Assembly: GCF_002802985.1 (NCBI RefSeq)
Contig: NZ_NVPT01000017.1
Coordinates: forward strand, 1 to 46,881
Origin: Geodermatophilus chilensis
GTDB taxonomy: Bacteria > Actinomycetota > Actinomycetes > Mycobacteriales > Geodermatophilaceae
Direction of reading: 5' to 3'
Length of the DNA stretch: 46,881 nucleotides
A program made the translations under genes and the position numbers. Shown here piece after piece: positions 19,169 to 26,285 of this stretch. The notes under the pieces are model-generated. The model did no database searches. It had not been told where the DNA came from and saw nothing but the letters and a program-made list of their open reading frames with translations. Numbering within the stretch: the first letter of the stretch is position 1; each line of letters opens with the position of its first letter.

Positions 19169-19456
19169 TCAGCCCTGCTGGTCGACCAGGTCGGCGTAGT
19201 CGGGGTGCCGCTCGACCCAGCCGCGGACGAACGAGCACAGCGGCACCACCCGCAGCCCGTGCGCACGGACGTCGTCGAGGGCGCCGCCGACCAGCGTGCT
19301 GCCCACGCCGCTGCCCTCGGCGTCGGGGTCGACCTCGGTGTGGGTGAAGACCACCCGGTCGCCCCGCCGCTGGTAGGCGGCCAGGCCCAGCACCCGGTCG
19401 CCGGCACGGGCCTCGTAGCGGCCGGCCTCGGGGACGTCGGTGACGGTGAGCTCCAT
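19169..19456 (-). CDS. GNAT-fold N-acetyltransferase, short YjdJ type
   Basis: 95 aa, a minimal acetyl-CoA-binding GNAT domain (COG2388-like). It shows YEARAGDRVLGLAAYQRRGD, the strand VVFTHTEVDPDAEGSGVGSTLV with the acetyl-CoA loop, and VVPLCSFVRGWVERHPDYADLV. Short GNATs of this group are widespread and mostly uncharacterised. It begins 36 bp after the ferredoxin stop on the same strand, so it may be the third gene of the P450 unit, although a link in function is not evident. A hairpin repeat lies beyond its stop. Confidence 0.85.
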   Translation of the reverse strand: MELTVTDVPEAGRYEARAGDRVLGLAAYQRRGDRVVFTHTEVDPDAEGSGVGSTLVGGALDDVRAHGLRVVPLCSFVRGWVERHPDYADLVDQQG

Positions 19457-19492
19457 GCCGGCGCCAACCCCGCGGGGGACGACGGTGTTCCG

Positions 19493-19678
19493 TCAGTCGG
19501 CGAGCCCCAGCGCCCCGGTCGGACACTGGGCGGCGGCGTCCCGGACGGCGCCCTCGTCGGCCTGCCCGGGCTGCAGCACGCGGACGACGCCGTCCCCCCC
19601 CACCTCGAAGACGTCCGGCGCCAGGAGCTCGCAGGTGCCCGAGCCGACGCAGAGGTCGCGATCGACCTCGACGCGCAT
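19493..19678 (-). CDS. 3Fe-4S-type ferredoxin for cytochrome P450
   Basis: 61 aa. Cluster ligands are Cys10 and Cys16 in CVGSGTC and Cys52 in AAQCPTGAL; the position of the second Cys of a 4Fe-4S site (13) is Ser, so a 3Fe-4S cluster is expected. Such small ferredoxins carry electrons from an NAD(P)H reductase to actinobacterial P450s. Its ATG overlaps the P450 stop by one base (TGATG), a direct partner relationship. No ferredoxin reductase gene is in the window. Confidence 0.92.
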   Translation of the reverse strand: MRVEVDRDLCVGSGTCELLAPDVFEVGGDGVVRVLQPGQADEGAVRDAAAQCPTGALGLAD

Positions 19679-20958
19679 CAGCGCACCCCGCCCAGCCGGG
19701 CCGGCAGCCGCTTGACGCCGTTGACGAACGACGACCGCAGCCGGTTCGGCTCGCCGGTGACCTCGAGGTCGGGCAGCTGGTCGAACAGCGCCCGGAAGGT
19801 GACCGCCAGCTCGCGGCGGGCCAGGTGCGCGCCCAGGCAGAAGTGCGGCCCCTTCGACCCGAACCCGACATGCGGGTTGGGGTCCCGGGCCAGGTCGAGG
19901 ACCTCCGGGTCCCGGAACACGGCGGGGTCGCGGTTGGCGGCGGCGTAGAGGAGCAGGAACTTGTCGCCGGCCCGGAACCGGTGGCCGTTCACCTCGCCGT
20001 CCCGCGTGGCGGTGCGCCGCATCCAGGTGACCGGGCTGGTCCAGCGCACGAGCTCCTCGACGGCCGTGCGGTCCAGGCCTGGGTCGGCCGCCCACCGCGC
20101 CCGCTGGTCGGGGTGCTCGTGCAGCGCCAGCACGCCCTGGGAGATGGCGTTCCGGGTGGTCTCGTTGCCGGCGATCAGCAGCAGGATGAAGAACGAGGCG
20201 ATCTCCTGGGAGGACAGCCGCTCGCCGTCGACCTCGGTGGTGACCAACGCGGTGGTGAGATCCGCCTGCGGGTGTGCCAGCCGCTCGGCGGCCAGCCGCT
20301 CCATGAGCCCGGCCAGCTCCATCCCGGCCAGCAGGAAGGCGCTGACCGGGTCGTTCTCGTCCTCGATGAGCTCGGGGTCCCCGCCGGAGAGGATGACGGT
20401 CGACTGCGCGAGGACGCCGGCGCGAGCGTCCTCCGGGACGCCCATCATGTCGCAGATGACCCGCAGCGGGATCGGCGCGGCGATGTCGGTGACGACGTCG
20501 ATGACGCCGTCCTGCGCCTCCGCCGTCCGGCGGGCCCGCGCCAGGACGTCGTCGACGACCGCCCGGACCTGGTCGAGCAGCACGCGCGGGGTGAACGCCT
20601 TCGACACGATCCGCCGGATCTTGGCGTGCCGGGGGTCGTCCATGCTGATCAGCGAGCCGTAGAACTCGTTGAGGTCGGCCGGGACGTCGGGGATGGACAC
20701 CGCGCCGCGGCCCGAGCAGAACAGCGCCGGCTGGGAGCTGATGGCGTCGAGGTCGGCGTAGCGGGTGACGGCCCAGCAGCCCGGCCCGACCGGGATCCCG
20801 GGCAGCTCGGGTTCGGCGAAGAAGGCGAAGGGCCGCTCCCGGCGCAGTGCCGCGAAGGCCGCGTACCGGACCGACGGTGGCCCGGCCCACCAGTCCCGGT
20901 CCGAGAGGTCGAGCGCGTCCAGGTCGACGGGTGCGGGTGAGGCGGCCTCGACGGTCAC
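19678..20958 (-). CDS. Cytochrome P450, CYP124/125/142-like
   Basis: 426 aa, the usual bacterial length. The I-helix oxygen motif is LLLIAGNETTRNAI, the ExxR is EELVRWTSP and the heme site is VGFGSKGPHFCLGAHLARREL, with the extra residue between FG and G seen in the mycobacterial CYP124/125/142 group. Those enzymes hydroxylate methyl-branched lipids or sterol side chains, so a lipid or terpenoid substrate is a reasonable inference, no more. The GTG start has GGGAGGG upstream. The adjoining ferredoxin is the likely electron donor. Confidence 0.9.
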   Translation of the reverse strand: MTVEAASPAPVDLDALDLSDRDWWAGPPSVRYAAFAALRRERPFAFFAEPELPGIPVGPGCWAVTRYADLDAISSQPALFCSGRGAVSIPDVPADLNEFYGSLISMDDPRHAKIRRIVSKAFTPRVLLDQVRAVVDDVLARARRTAEAQDGVIDVVTDIAAPIPLRVICDMMGVPEDARAGVLAQSTVILSGGDPELIEDENDPVSAFLLAGMELAGLMERLAAERLAHPQADLTTALVTTEVDGERLSSQEIASFFILLLIAGNETTRNAISQGVLALHEHPDQRARWAADPGLDRTAVEELVRWTSPVTWMRRTATRDGEVNGHRFRAGDKFLLLYAAANRDPAVFRDPEVLDLARDPNPHVGFGSKGPHFCLGAHLARRELAVTFRALFDQLPDLEVTGEPNRLRSSFVNGVKRLPARLGGVR

Positions 20959-21052
20959 GGTTGCCCTCCCTGGCGAGCGGAGCGTCGGTGACCACGACGC
21001 TAGGGAGCCGGCCGGTGACGCACAACACCCCACGCAGCCGGTGGCACGACGA

Positions 21053-21088
21053 CGAGGGGCCCGGTCACCGTGGTGACCGGGCCCCTCG
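21053..21088 (-). terminator. Terminator of the first initiator tRNA gene
   Basis: Perfect 17-bp arms 21053-21069 and 21072-21088 (CGAGGGGCCCGGTCACC and its complement) with a two-base centre. It begins five bases beyond the tRNA 3' end on the minus strand. Confidence 0.85.
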
Positions 21089-21092
21089 TGCG

Positions 21093-21169
21093 TGGTAGCG
21101 GGGACAGGATTCGAACCTGTGACCTCTGGGTTATGAGCCCAGCGAGCTACCGAGCTGCTCCACCCCGCG
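21093..21169 (-). tRNA. Initiator tRNA-fMet (CAT), copy 1
   Basis: 77 nt including an encoded 3' CCA. The acceptor strand is CGCGGGG opposite CCCCGCT, leaving position 1 unpaired with 72, and the anticodon stem has the three G-C pairs GGG/CCC around CTCATAA; both are marks of initiators. The T stem is ACAGG/CCTGT. A TATGGT box is 11 bases upstream and a strong terminator lies just downstream, so it is its own transcription unit. Confidence 0.97.
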
Positions 21170-21180
21170 TCGGTGACACC

Positions 21181-21186
21181 ACCATA
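21181..21186 (-). promoter_or_regulatory. -10 box of tRNA-fMet copy 1
   Basis: TATGGT on the minus strand, 11 bases before the tRNA 5' end. The same hexamer at the same spacing precedes copy 2. Confidence 0.6.
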
Positions 21187-21272
21187 CACGCCCCGCCCCG
21201 CCCTCCGACGGGACCGGTGCCGACGGCCCGCTCGACGACCTGTGCCGGCCGGACGTTCCGCCGCATGCTCTC

Positions 21273-21656
21273 CTACCGGAGGAGCTCGAAGGCCTGCTCC
21301 TCGGTGACGTGCAACCGCTCGATCAGGATGCCGATCGCCATGCCGATGCGGCGGTTGCTCGCCAGCGCCCGCTCGGGGACGTCGGTCCGGTTCTCGGCCG
21401 CCTCCGCCCGGGTGTGCAGCTCGGCCAGGGGCGGACCGGCGGTCGGCTGCTCCACCCGGGACGAAATCTCCAGGTACTGCCGCCGCCGCTCCTCCGACTG
21501 CGCCCTCAGCCGGACGGCGCGGGCCCGCGCCTCCCACTTCAAGGCCCGCTTGGCGCCGACGTCCACGGCCGCGGGACCGGCACCGGGTGGCGCTGTCGGG
21601 CACTCGGTGGTGTCGATGGTCAGTCCCCCCTCTCGCGGGACGGTTCCGTTCGACAC
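21273..21656 (-). CDS. ANTAR-domain protein truncated by an in-frame TAG
   Basis: 127 aa as written. A Glu/Arg-rich helical region (about residues 35-95, coiled-coil-like) leads into an ANTAR RNA-binding domain: ALASNRRIGMAIGILIERLH and VTEEQAFELLR, then TAG at 21273. In the same frame after the stop the codons read ESMRRNVRPAQVVERAVGTG, which fits the missing third ANTAR helix. ANTAR proteins bind paired hairpins in leader RNAs to prevent termination, and loss of the third helix would probably inactivate it. The frame then runs towards the tRNA promoter without an early stop. The GTG start is weakly supported. Confidence 0.7.
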   Translation of the reverse strand: MSNGTVPREGGLTIDTTECPTAPPGAGPAAVDVGAKRALKWEARARAVRLRAQSEERRRQYLEISSRVEQPTAGPPLAELHTRAEAAENRTDVPERALASNRRIGMAIGILIERLHVTEEQAFELLR

Positions 21657-21719
21657 GATGGTGCACCACCGAGCGGAGCGCCTCCGTGTGGCGGCGGCCA
21701 GCTGCTCTCGACCTCCCCG

Positions 21720-22409
21720 TCAGCTGGTCGTGCGGGCCGGCTCGCCGGGCCGGGGAGCCGGCACCCCCGCCTCCTCGCGAGGCGGCGTCCGGCGGATGCG
21801 GGGGCGCAGACGCGACAGGGCCGTGGGGTGCCCGAACGCCGCCGTCAGCCGGTCGAGGAAGACCGCCAGCAGGACGACGGCGAGCCCACCCTCGAACCCG
21901 GAGCCGACGTCGAGCTGGGTCACCGCCCGCACCACCACCGCGCCGAGCCCGGCGGCGCCGAGCAGGCCGGCCGTGACGACCATCGACAGCGCCAGCATGA
22001 TCACCTGGTTGACGCCGGCCATGATCGACGGCAGCGCGAGCGGCAGCTGGACCTCCCGCAGCACCTGCCCGGGCCGGGCGCCGAAGGCCTGCGCGGCCTC
22101 CACCACCTCCCGGTCGACCTGGCGGATGCCGAGCTCGGTCAACCGGACGCCCGGCGGGATGGCGAACAGGATCGTCGCCACGACGCCCGGTACGACCCCG
22201 ACCCCGAAGAAGAAGACGGCCGGGATCAGGTAGACGAAGACCGGTGTCGTCTGCATGAAGTCCAGCACCGGGCGGACGACGACGCTGACCGCCCGGTTCC
22301 GGGCCGCCAGGATCCCGATCGGCACCGCGACCGCCGTGGCGACGACCGCCGCCACGAGGACCAGCGCGAGGGTCTGCATCGTCTCGACCCACAGCTCCAG
22401 CGACACCAC
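21720..22409 (-). CDS. ProW-type ABC transporter permease, N-terminally truncated
   Basis: 229 aa from the first available GTG. It has about five membrane segments and the permease coupling loop EAAQAFGARPGQVLREVQLPLALPSIMAG. Other ProW words are LDFMQTTPVFVYLIP, FAIPPGVRLTELGIRQV and GAAGLGAVVVRAVTQLDVGSGFEGG. Such permeases import glycine betaine, proline or choline with a ProV ATPase and a ProX binding protein; neither is present. Full-length relatives have roughly 70-100 more N-terminal residues. A hydrophobic stretch (WLALYTVLAFLLVVSLELW) continues upstream in frame until about 22450, where it abuts a dioxygenase remnant. Probably nonfunctional. Confidence 0.8.
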   Translation of the reverse strand: MVSLELWVETMQTLALVLVAAVVATAVAVPIGILAARNRAVSVVVRPVLDFMQTTPVFVYLIPAVFFFGVGVVPGVVATILFAIPPGVRLTELGIRQVDREVVEAAQAFGARPGQVLREVQLPLALPSIMAGVNQVIMLALSMVVTAGLLGAAGLGAVVVRAVTQLDVGSGFEGGLAVVLLAVFLDRLTAAFGHPTALSRLRPRIRRTPPREEAGVPAPRPGEPARTTS

Positions 22410-22439
22410 CAGCAGGAACGCCAGGACCGTGTAGAGCGC

Positions 22440-22644
22440 CAGCCAGGCTCCTGCGCCCGGTCTCCGGGTGGACGCGGACGACCGGGTGCTCGACCGGGAC
22501 GAGGGCGCGGATCTCCTCCCGCTCCCACCGGGTTCGCTCCTCGCGCTGGGACGGCGTCAGGCCGGACGGAGCGCCCGCGCACCGCAGCAGGTCGACGTGC
22601 CGGCGCTCCACGAGCGCGAACCGCACGATCCCGGCCAGCTGCAC
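22440..22644 (-). pseudogene. TauD/TfdA dioxygenase remnant
   Basis: From a GTG at 22644 the frame reads MQLAGIVRFALVERRHVDLL and then EERTRWEREEIRALVPVEHP followed by VVRVHPETGRRSL. The words EHPVVRVHPETGR are typical of the central part of alpha-ketoglutarate-dependent TauD/TfdA family dioxygenases, just before the family's LLLG or LYVN segment. Here the match ends and permease sequence in another frame begins. No HxD iron-binding motif or C-terminal half is present, so it is a fragment left by a deletion or recombination. Confidence 0.55.
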
Positions 22645-22914
22645 AGAAATTGCCGTAGTGGCTGTCCCCGCTCCCTCGTCGGAGGGTCACCCCGTGGCCG
22701 CGCCGGCTCGTCCCTGCCGAAGGTGGCCGGACACCTGCGCTCCCCGTCTTGGACCCGTGCGGCAAGTCGCCCGTCGCCGCGCGGGGAGCGGTCAGGCCCT
22801 GAGGGCCGCGGGCCGCGTGGCACTTCCTGCCCACGGGGCCGAGGGGGCACCGCGAGAGGAGCAGGTGCGGCTGCACGCACGCCGGGCGGCAGCCGCTGAC
22901 CGGGCCCCTACGAC
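22645..22914. other. Interval without recognisable gene
   Basis: I see no gene on either strand. The open frames here have no familiar sequence, codon bias or ribosome site. An unusual small AT-richer patch lies at 22645-22663. Part of it might be leader of the decayed minus-strand genes, but no riboswitch fold is convincing. Confidence 0.5.
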
Positions 22915-22951
22915 GAGAGAGGCCCGGCGCACACTGCGCCGGGCCTCTCTC
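22915..22951 (-). terminator. Terminator of the second initiator tRNA gene
   Basis: Perfect 17-bp arms 22915-22931 and 22935-22951 (GAGAGAGGCCCGGCGCA and its complement) around the loop CAC, starting four bases beyond the tRNA 3' end. The stem sequence differs from that of copy 1. Confidence 0.85.
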
Positions 22952-22954
22952 CTG

Positions 22955-23031
22955 TGGTAGCGGGGGCAGGATTCGAACCTGCGACCTCTGGGTTATGAGC
23001 CCAGCGAGCTACCGAGCTGCTCCACCCCGCG
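22955..23031 (-). tRNA. Initiator tRNA-fMet (CAT), copy 2
   Basis: 77 nt with encoded CCA. It is identical to copy 1 except in the T stem, where the outer pair is G-C (GCAGG/CCTGC) in place of A-U, a compensatory pair of changes. It has the same unpaired 1-72 and GGG/CCC anticodon stem. The same TATGGT box is 11 bases upstream. Confidence 0.97.
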
Positions 23032-23042
23032 TCGGTGAGACC

Positions 23043-23048
23043 ACCATA
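23043..23048 (-). promoter_or_regulatory. -10 box of tRNA-fMet copy 2
   Basis: TATGGT on the minus strand, 11 bases before the tRNA 5' end. The bases between box and tRNA are almost the same as in copy 1, so the promoter was duplicated with the gene. Confidence 0.6.
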
Positions 23049-23125
23049 CCCCGCTGCTCCCGCCACGTGCAGCGGGGGCCGGCGTGGGCCCCACCACAGC
23101 GGGTGGGGCCCACGCCGGCGCGGCC

Positions 23126-26086
23126 TCAGCCACCCGGCGTCGCCGCCGGCTGCGCGGCCTGGACCTGCGCGGTCTGGTAGGCGGTGACGGCGGCCTGCAG
23201 GTCCTCGAGGGCCTGCCCCTGCCCGGCGAAGTCGCCGTTGCGCTGCGCGGTCTCCAGCGCCGCCAGGGCGTCGTTGATCGCCTCGACCGCCTGCTGCATC
23301 TCCGGCGTGCTCGGGGTGTCCGTCCCGCCGTCGGCCGGCGGGACCGGGGTCGCCGGAGCGTCCGGCTGGTCGGCCGGCTCGGAGGCGTCCTCGGTGAGGT
23401 CGTCGCTGTCGACGGCGGCCTCCCCCGCCCCGGCGCCGAACACCTGGTCCAGGGCCTCGGCGAGCGTGTCGGCGTAGCCGACCCGGTCGCCGTAGTTGAC
23501 CAGCACCTTCTGCAGCAGCGGGAAGGAGTTCTCCCCCGTGCCCTCGACGTACAGCGGCTCGACGTAGAGCAGGCCGTTGTCGCCGATCGGCAGGGTGAGC
23601 AGGTTGCCGAACACCGCTCGCGACTCGGCGCTGTTGAACAGCGTGAGGTCCGGTCGCACCTGGTTGTTGGTGATGAACGACTGCTGCACCTGCTGCGGAC
23701 CGCGGAAGGGCGTGTTGCCCGGCAGCGTCAGCACCTGGATCTGCCCGTAGGTCTCCGGTGCGCTGGACGCCGACACGAACGCCGACAGGTTCTCCCGGCG
23801 GAACGCGTTGAGCGCGCTGGTCAGCTGGAAGCTCGCCTGCGGGTCACCCGGCCGCTGGGCCAGGATGTAGTACGGCGGCTGCGGCTCCTGGGTGTCCTGC
23901 GTCGGGTCGGCCGGGACCGCCCAGCGGTCGTTCTGGCTGTAGAAGTCGCCCGGGTCGCTGACGTGGTAGCGGGTCAGGATGTCCCGCTGCACCTTGAACA
24001 GGTCCTCCGGGTAGCGCACGTGGCCCTCCAGCTCCGTCGGCATCGCGTCGCGCGGCTCCACCAGGTCCGGGAAGGCCTTCATGTAGGTCTGCAGGACCGG
24101 GTCCCGCTCGTCCCACTCGTAGAGCGTGACCGTGCCGTCGTAGGCGTCGACGGTGGCCTTCACCGAGTTGCGGATGTAGTTGAAGGTCTCGTTCGGCAGC
24201 GCCGTCGTCCCCGTGCCGGTCAGCGCGTCGGTGGCCGCCTCGCCCAACTCCATCTGCTCGGAGTAGGGGTAGGAGCCCGAGGTGGTGTAGCCGTCGAGGA
24301 TCCACACGACGCGGCCGTCGATGACCGCCGGGTACGGGTCGCCGTCCACCGTGAGGAAGGGCGCGGCCTTCTCCACGCGGTCCATCGGGTCGCGGACGTA
24401 CAGCACCTTGGAGGCCTCGTTGACGGCGCTGGAGAGCAGGAAGTTCCGCTCCCGGTAGAAGATCGCGAAGGTCAGCTGCCGGAAGAAGCTGCCGATCTCG
24501 ACGCCGCCCTGGCCGCCGTAGGTGTTGTTGATCTGGCCCTCGCCGTCGCTGCCCTCGGGCAGGTCGAACTCGCGCGGCTCGGCACCCTCCGGCGCACCGA
24601 CGACCGAGTAGTCCTGCATCAGCTCGCCGTAGTAGATGCGCGGCTGCTCGACCTCGATGTCGCCGACCGTCGGCAGGTCCCGGGTGGTGAAGCGCGGCTC
24701 GCCACCCTCCTGGCCGGCGACGACCTCGTTGGCCGGCGCGGCCACGAACCCGTTGCCGTGGGTGTAGACGGTGTGCCGGTTGATCCAGGTGTCCTGGTTC
24801 TCGCTGAGCCCCTCGCTGTTGAGCTCGCGGACGGCCACCACGTAGTCCTGCGTCTCGCCGCCGATCCTGTAGCGGTCGATGTCGAGCTTCTCGGGGAAGC
24901 CGTAGACGTTGCGGATCTGCTGGCGCGCGGTGAACGTGGCCGACAGGACGTTGGGGTCCAGCAGCCGGGCGTTGGGGATCGTCTCGGTGTCGTTGCGCAG
25001 CTCGGCCAGGGCCGCGGCCGGGTCGACCTGCTCGCCGGTCTCCTGCTGGGCGTACTGGACGTACTCCACGTCGGTCAGGTCGTAGGCCTCGCGGGTCGAC
25101 TCGATCGCTCGGGCGATGTAGTCGGCCTCGCGCTGGTCGGCGCTGGGCCGGACGACGAACTGCTGCACGATCGCCGGGTAGGCCACGCCGATCACCAGGC
25201 TGGAGATGAGCAGCAGCACCAGCGCCGCGGCCGGCAGCCGGAAGTTGCGGACGACGACGTTGGCGAAGAACGCGACCGCGCAGACGGCCGCGGCGAAGAC
25301 CAGGATCGTCTTGGCCGGCATTAGCGCGTTGACGTCGGTGTAGCTGGCGCCGGTGAACAGCCCGCCGCGGTCGGAGTAGACCAGCGCGTAGCGGTCCAGC
25401 CAGTAGGCGACCGCCTTGAGCGCGACGAACAGCCCGAGCAGCACCGACAGCTGCACCATCGCCGCGCTGGTCAGCTTCTGCCCCGGGGTCTGCAGCCGCA
25501 GGCCGCCGAAGACGTAGTGGGTCAGCAGCGAGCCGATCAGCGCGAGGATCACGATCGCGAAGCCGAAGCTCAGCAGCAGCCGGTAGAAGGGGTAGTCGAA
25601 GACGAAGAACGAGATGTCCAGGCCGAACTGCGGGTCGGTCTGCCCGAAGTCGGTGCTGTTGCGGAACTGCAGCCAGGTCTCCCAGCTGCCCTGCGCAGTG
25701 AAACCGGCGAACAGGCCCAGCACGACGGCGACCGAGGTGAGCACCAGGGTGCGGCGCGGCTCGAACGACTGCCGGTAGCGCTCGAGGTTCTGCTGCTCCA
25801 GCGACATCGGCCGGAACGTGGGGCGGAACCGGTAGGCCAGGTAGATCGCCAGCGCGGTGAGCCCGCCGGTGGCCACCCCGGCCACGGCGAAGAGCAGCGC
25901 GCGGGTCTGCAGCTCGGTCCAGAAGACCTCGGTGAAGCCGGTCTCGTCGAACCACAGGTAGTCGACGTAGACGTTGGTGAGGGTCCCGATAGCCGTGAAC
26001 AGCACCAGCAGGACGGCGATGGCCCCGATGACCACCTTCGCGCGCCGCGACAGGGTCGGCACGGACACGGGGGGCCGCATGGCCAC
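23126..26086 (-). CDS. UPF0182 family large membrane protein
   Basis: 986 aa. About seven transmembrane segments occupy residues 15-310, with the conserved VDYLWFDETGFTEVFW after the first. A large extracytoplasmic domain follows, with family words such as ADYIARAIESTREAYDL, NARLLDPNVLSATFTARQQI, YGFPEKLDIDRY and VYTHGNGFVAAPANEV; the C-terminus is a Pro/Ala/Asp-rich linker and a helical tail. Function is unknown (mycobacterial homologue Rv3193c). The GTG at 26086 was preferred because GAAGGAGAC lies seven bases upstream; ATG at 26080 is the alternative. It follows the PDZ/Lon-like protease gene as in mycobacteria. Confidence 0.92.
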   Translation of the reverse strand: MAMRPPVSVPTLSRRAKVVIGAIAVLLVLFTAIGTLTNVYVDYLWFDETGFTEVFWTELQTRALLFAVAGVATGGLTALAIYLAYRFRPTFRPMSLEQQNLERYRQSFEPRRTLVLTSVAVVLGLFAGFTAQGSWETWLQFRNSTDFGQTDPQFGLDISFFVFDYPFYRLLLSFGFAIVILALIGSLLTHYVFGGLRLQTPGQKLTSAAMVQLSVLLGLFVALKAVAYWLDRYALVYSDRGGLFTGASYTDVNALMPAKTILVFAAAVCAVAFFANVVVRNFRLPAAALVLLLISSLVIGVAYPAIVQQFVVRPSADQREADYIARAIESTREAYDLTDVEYVQYAQQETGEQVDPAAALAELRNDTETIPNARLLDPNVLSATFTARQQIRNVYGFPEKLDIDRYRIGGETQDYVVAVRELNSEGLSENQDTWINRHTVYTHGNGFVAAPANEVVAGQEGGEPRFTTRDLPTVGDIEVEQPRIYYGELMQDYSVVGAPEGAEPREFDLPEGSDGEGQINNTYGGQGGVEIGSFFRQLTFAIFYRERNFLLSSAVNEASKVLYVRDPMDRVEKAAPFLTVDGDPYPAVIDGRVVWILDGYTTSGSYPYSEQMELGEAATDALTGTGTTALPNETFNYIRNSVKATVDAYDGTVTLYEWDERDPVLQTYMKAFPDLVEPRDAMPTELEGHVRYPEDLFKVQRDILTRYHVSDPGDFYSQNDRWAVPADPTQDTQEPQPPYYILAQRPGDPQASFQLTSALNAFRRENLSAFVSASSAPETYGQIQVLTLPGNTPFRGPQQVQQSFITNNQVRPDLTLFNSAESRAVFGNLLTLPIGDNGLLYVEPLYVEGTGENSFPLLQKVLVNYGDRVGYADTLAEALDQVFGAGAGEAAVDSDDLTEDASEPADQPDAPATPVPPADGGTDTPSTPEMQQAVEAINDALAALETAQRNGDFAGQGQALEDLQAAVTAYQTAQVQAAQPAATPGG

Positions 26087-26285
26087 GAGGGTCTCCTTCA
26101 GTCGCGGTCGTGACGCCAGCGCCACGGACGGTGTCGGCCACGGACGGTCGGGCCGACCCGGCTCGGGCCCCTGGGCACCGATCCGGTCGCCCAGACCAAC
26201 GATCGGGACCGTGCCGGGTTCCCCGGACGCCCGCTCCGGCCGACAGCTTCCCCCAACCGGCGACGCTCGTGTCGCCGCGGCGACG

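Noticed and set aside
19678-22644. A 988-codon open frame running from the dioxygenase remnant through the tRNA into the P450
   Set aside because: It crosses a tRNA gene, its terminator and the permease in a different frame. The P450 has a good start at 20958 with a ribosome site.
22660-22914. A riboswitch upstream of the permease remnant on the minus strand
   Set aside because: Short stems can be drawn, but no conserved core of a glycine, betaine-related or cyclic dinucleotide riboswitch is recognisable.
21170-22954. Active integrative element inserted in tRNA-fMet
   Set aside because: There is no integrase, excisionase or att direct repeat apart from the whole duplicated tRNA and promoter. 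At most it is a remnant.
25517-26113. Plus-strand open frame in the UPF0182 gene rich in Gln, Glu and Arg
   Set aside because: It is the shadow of the membrane segments on the opposite strand and has no ribosome site.
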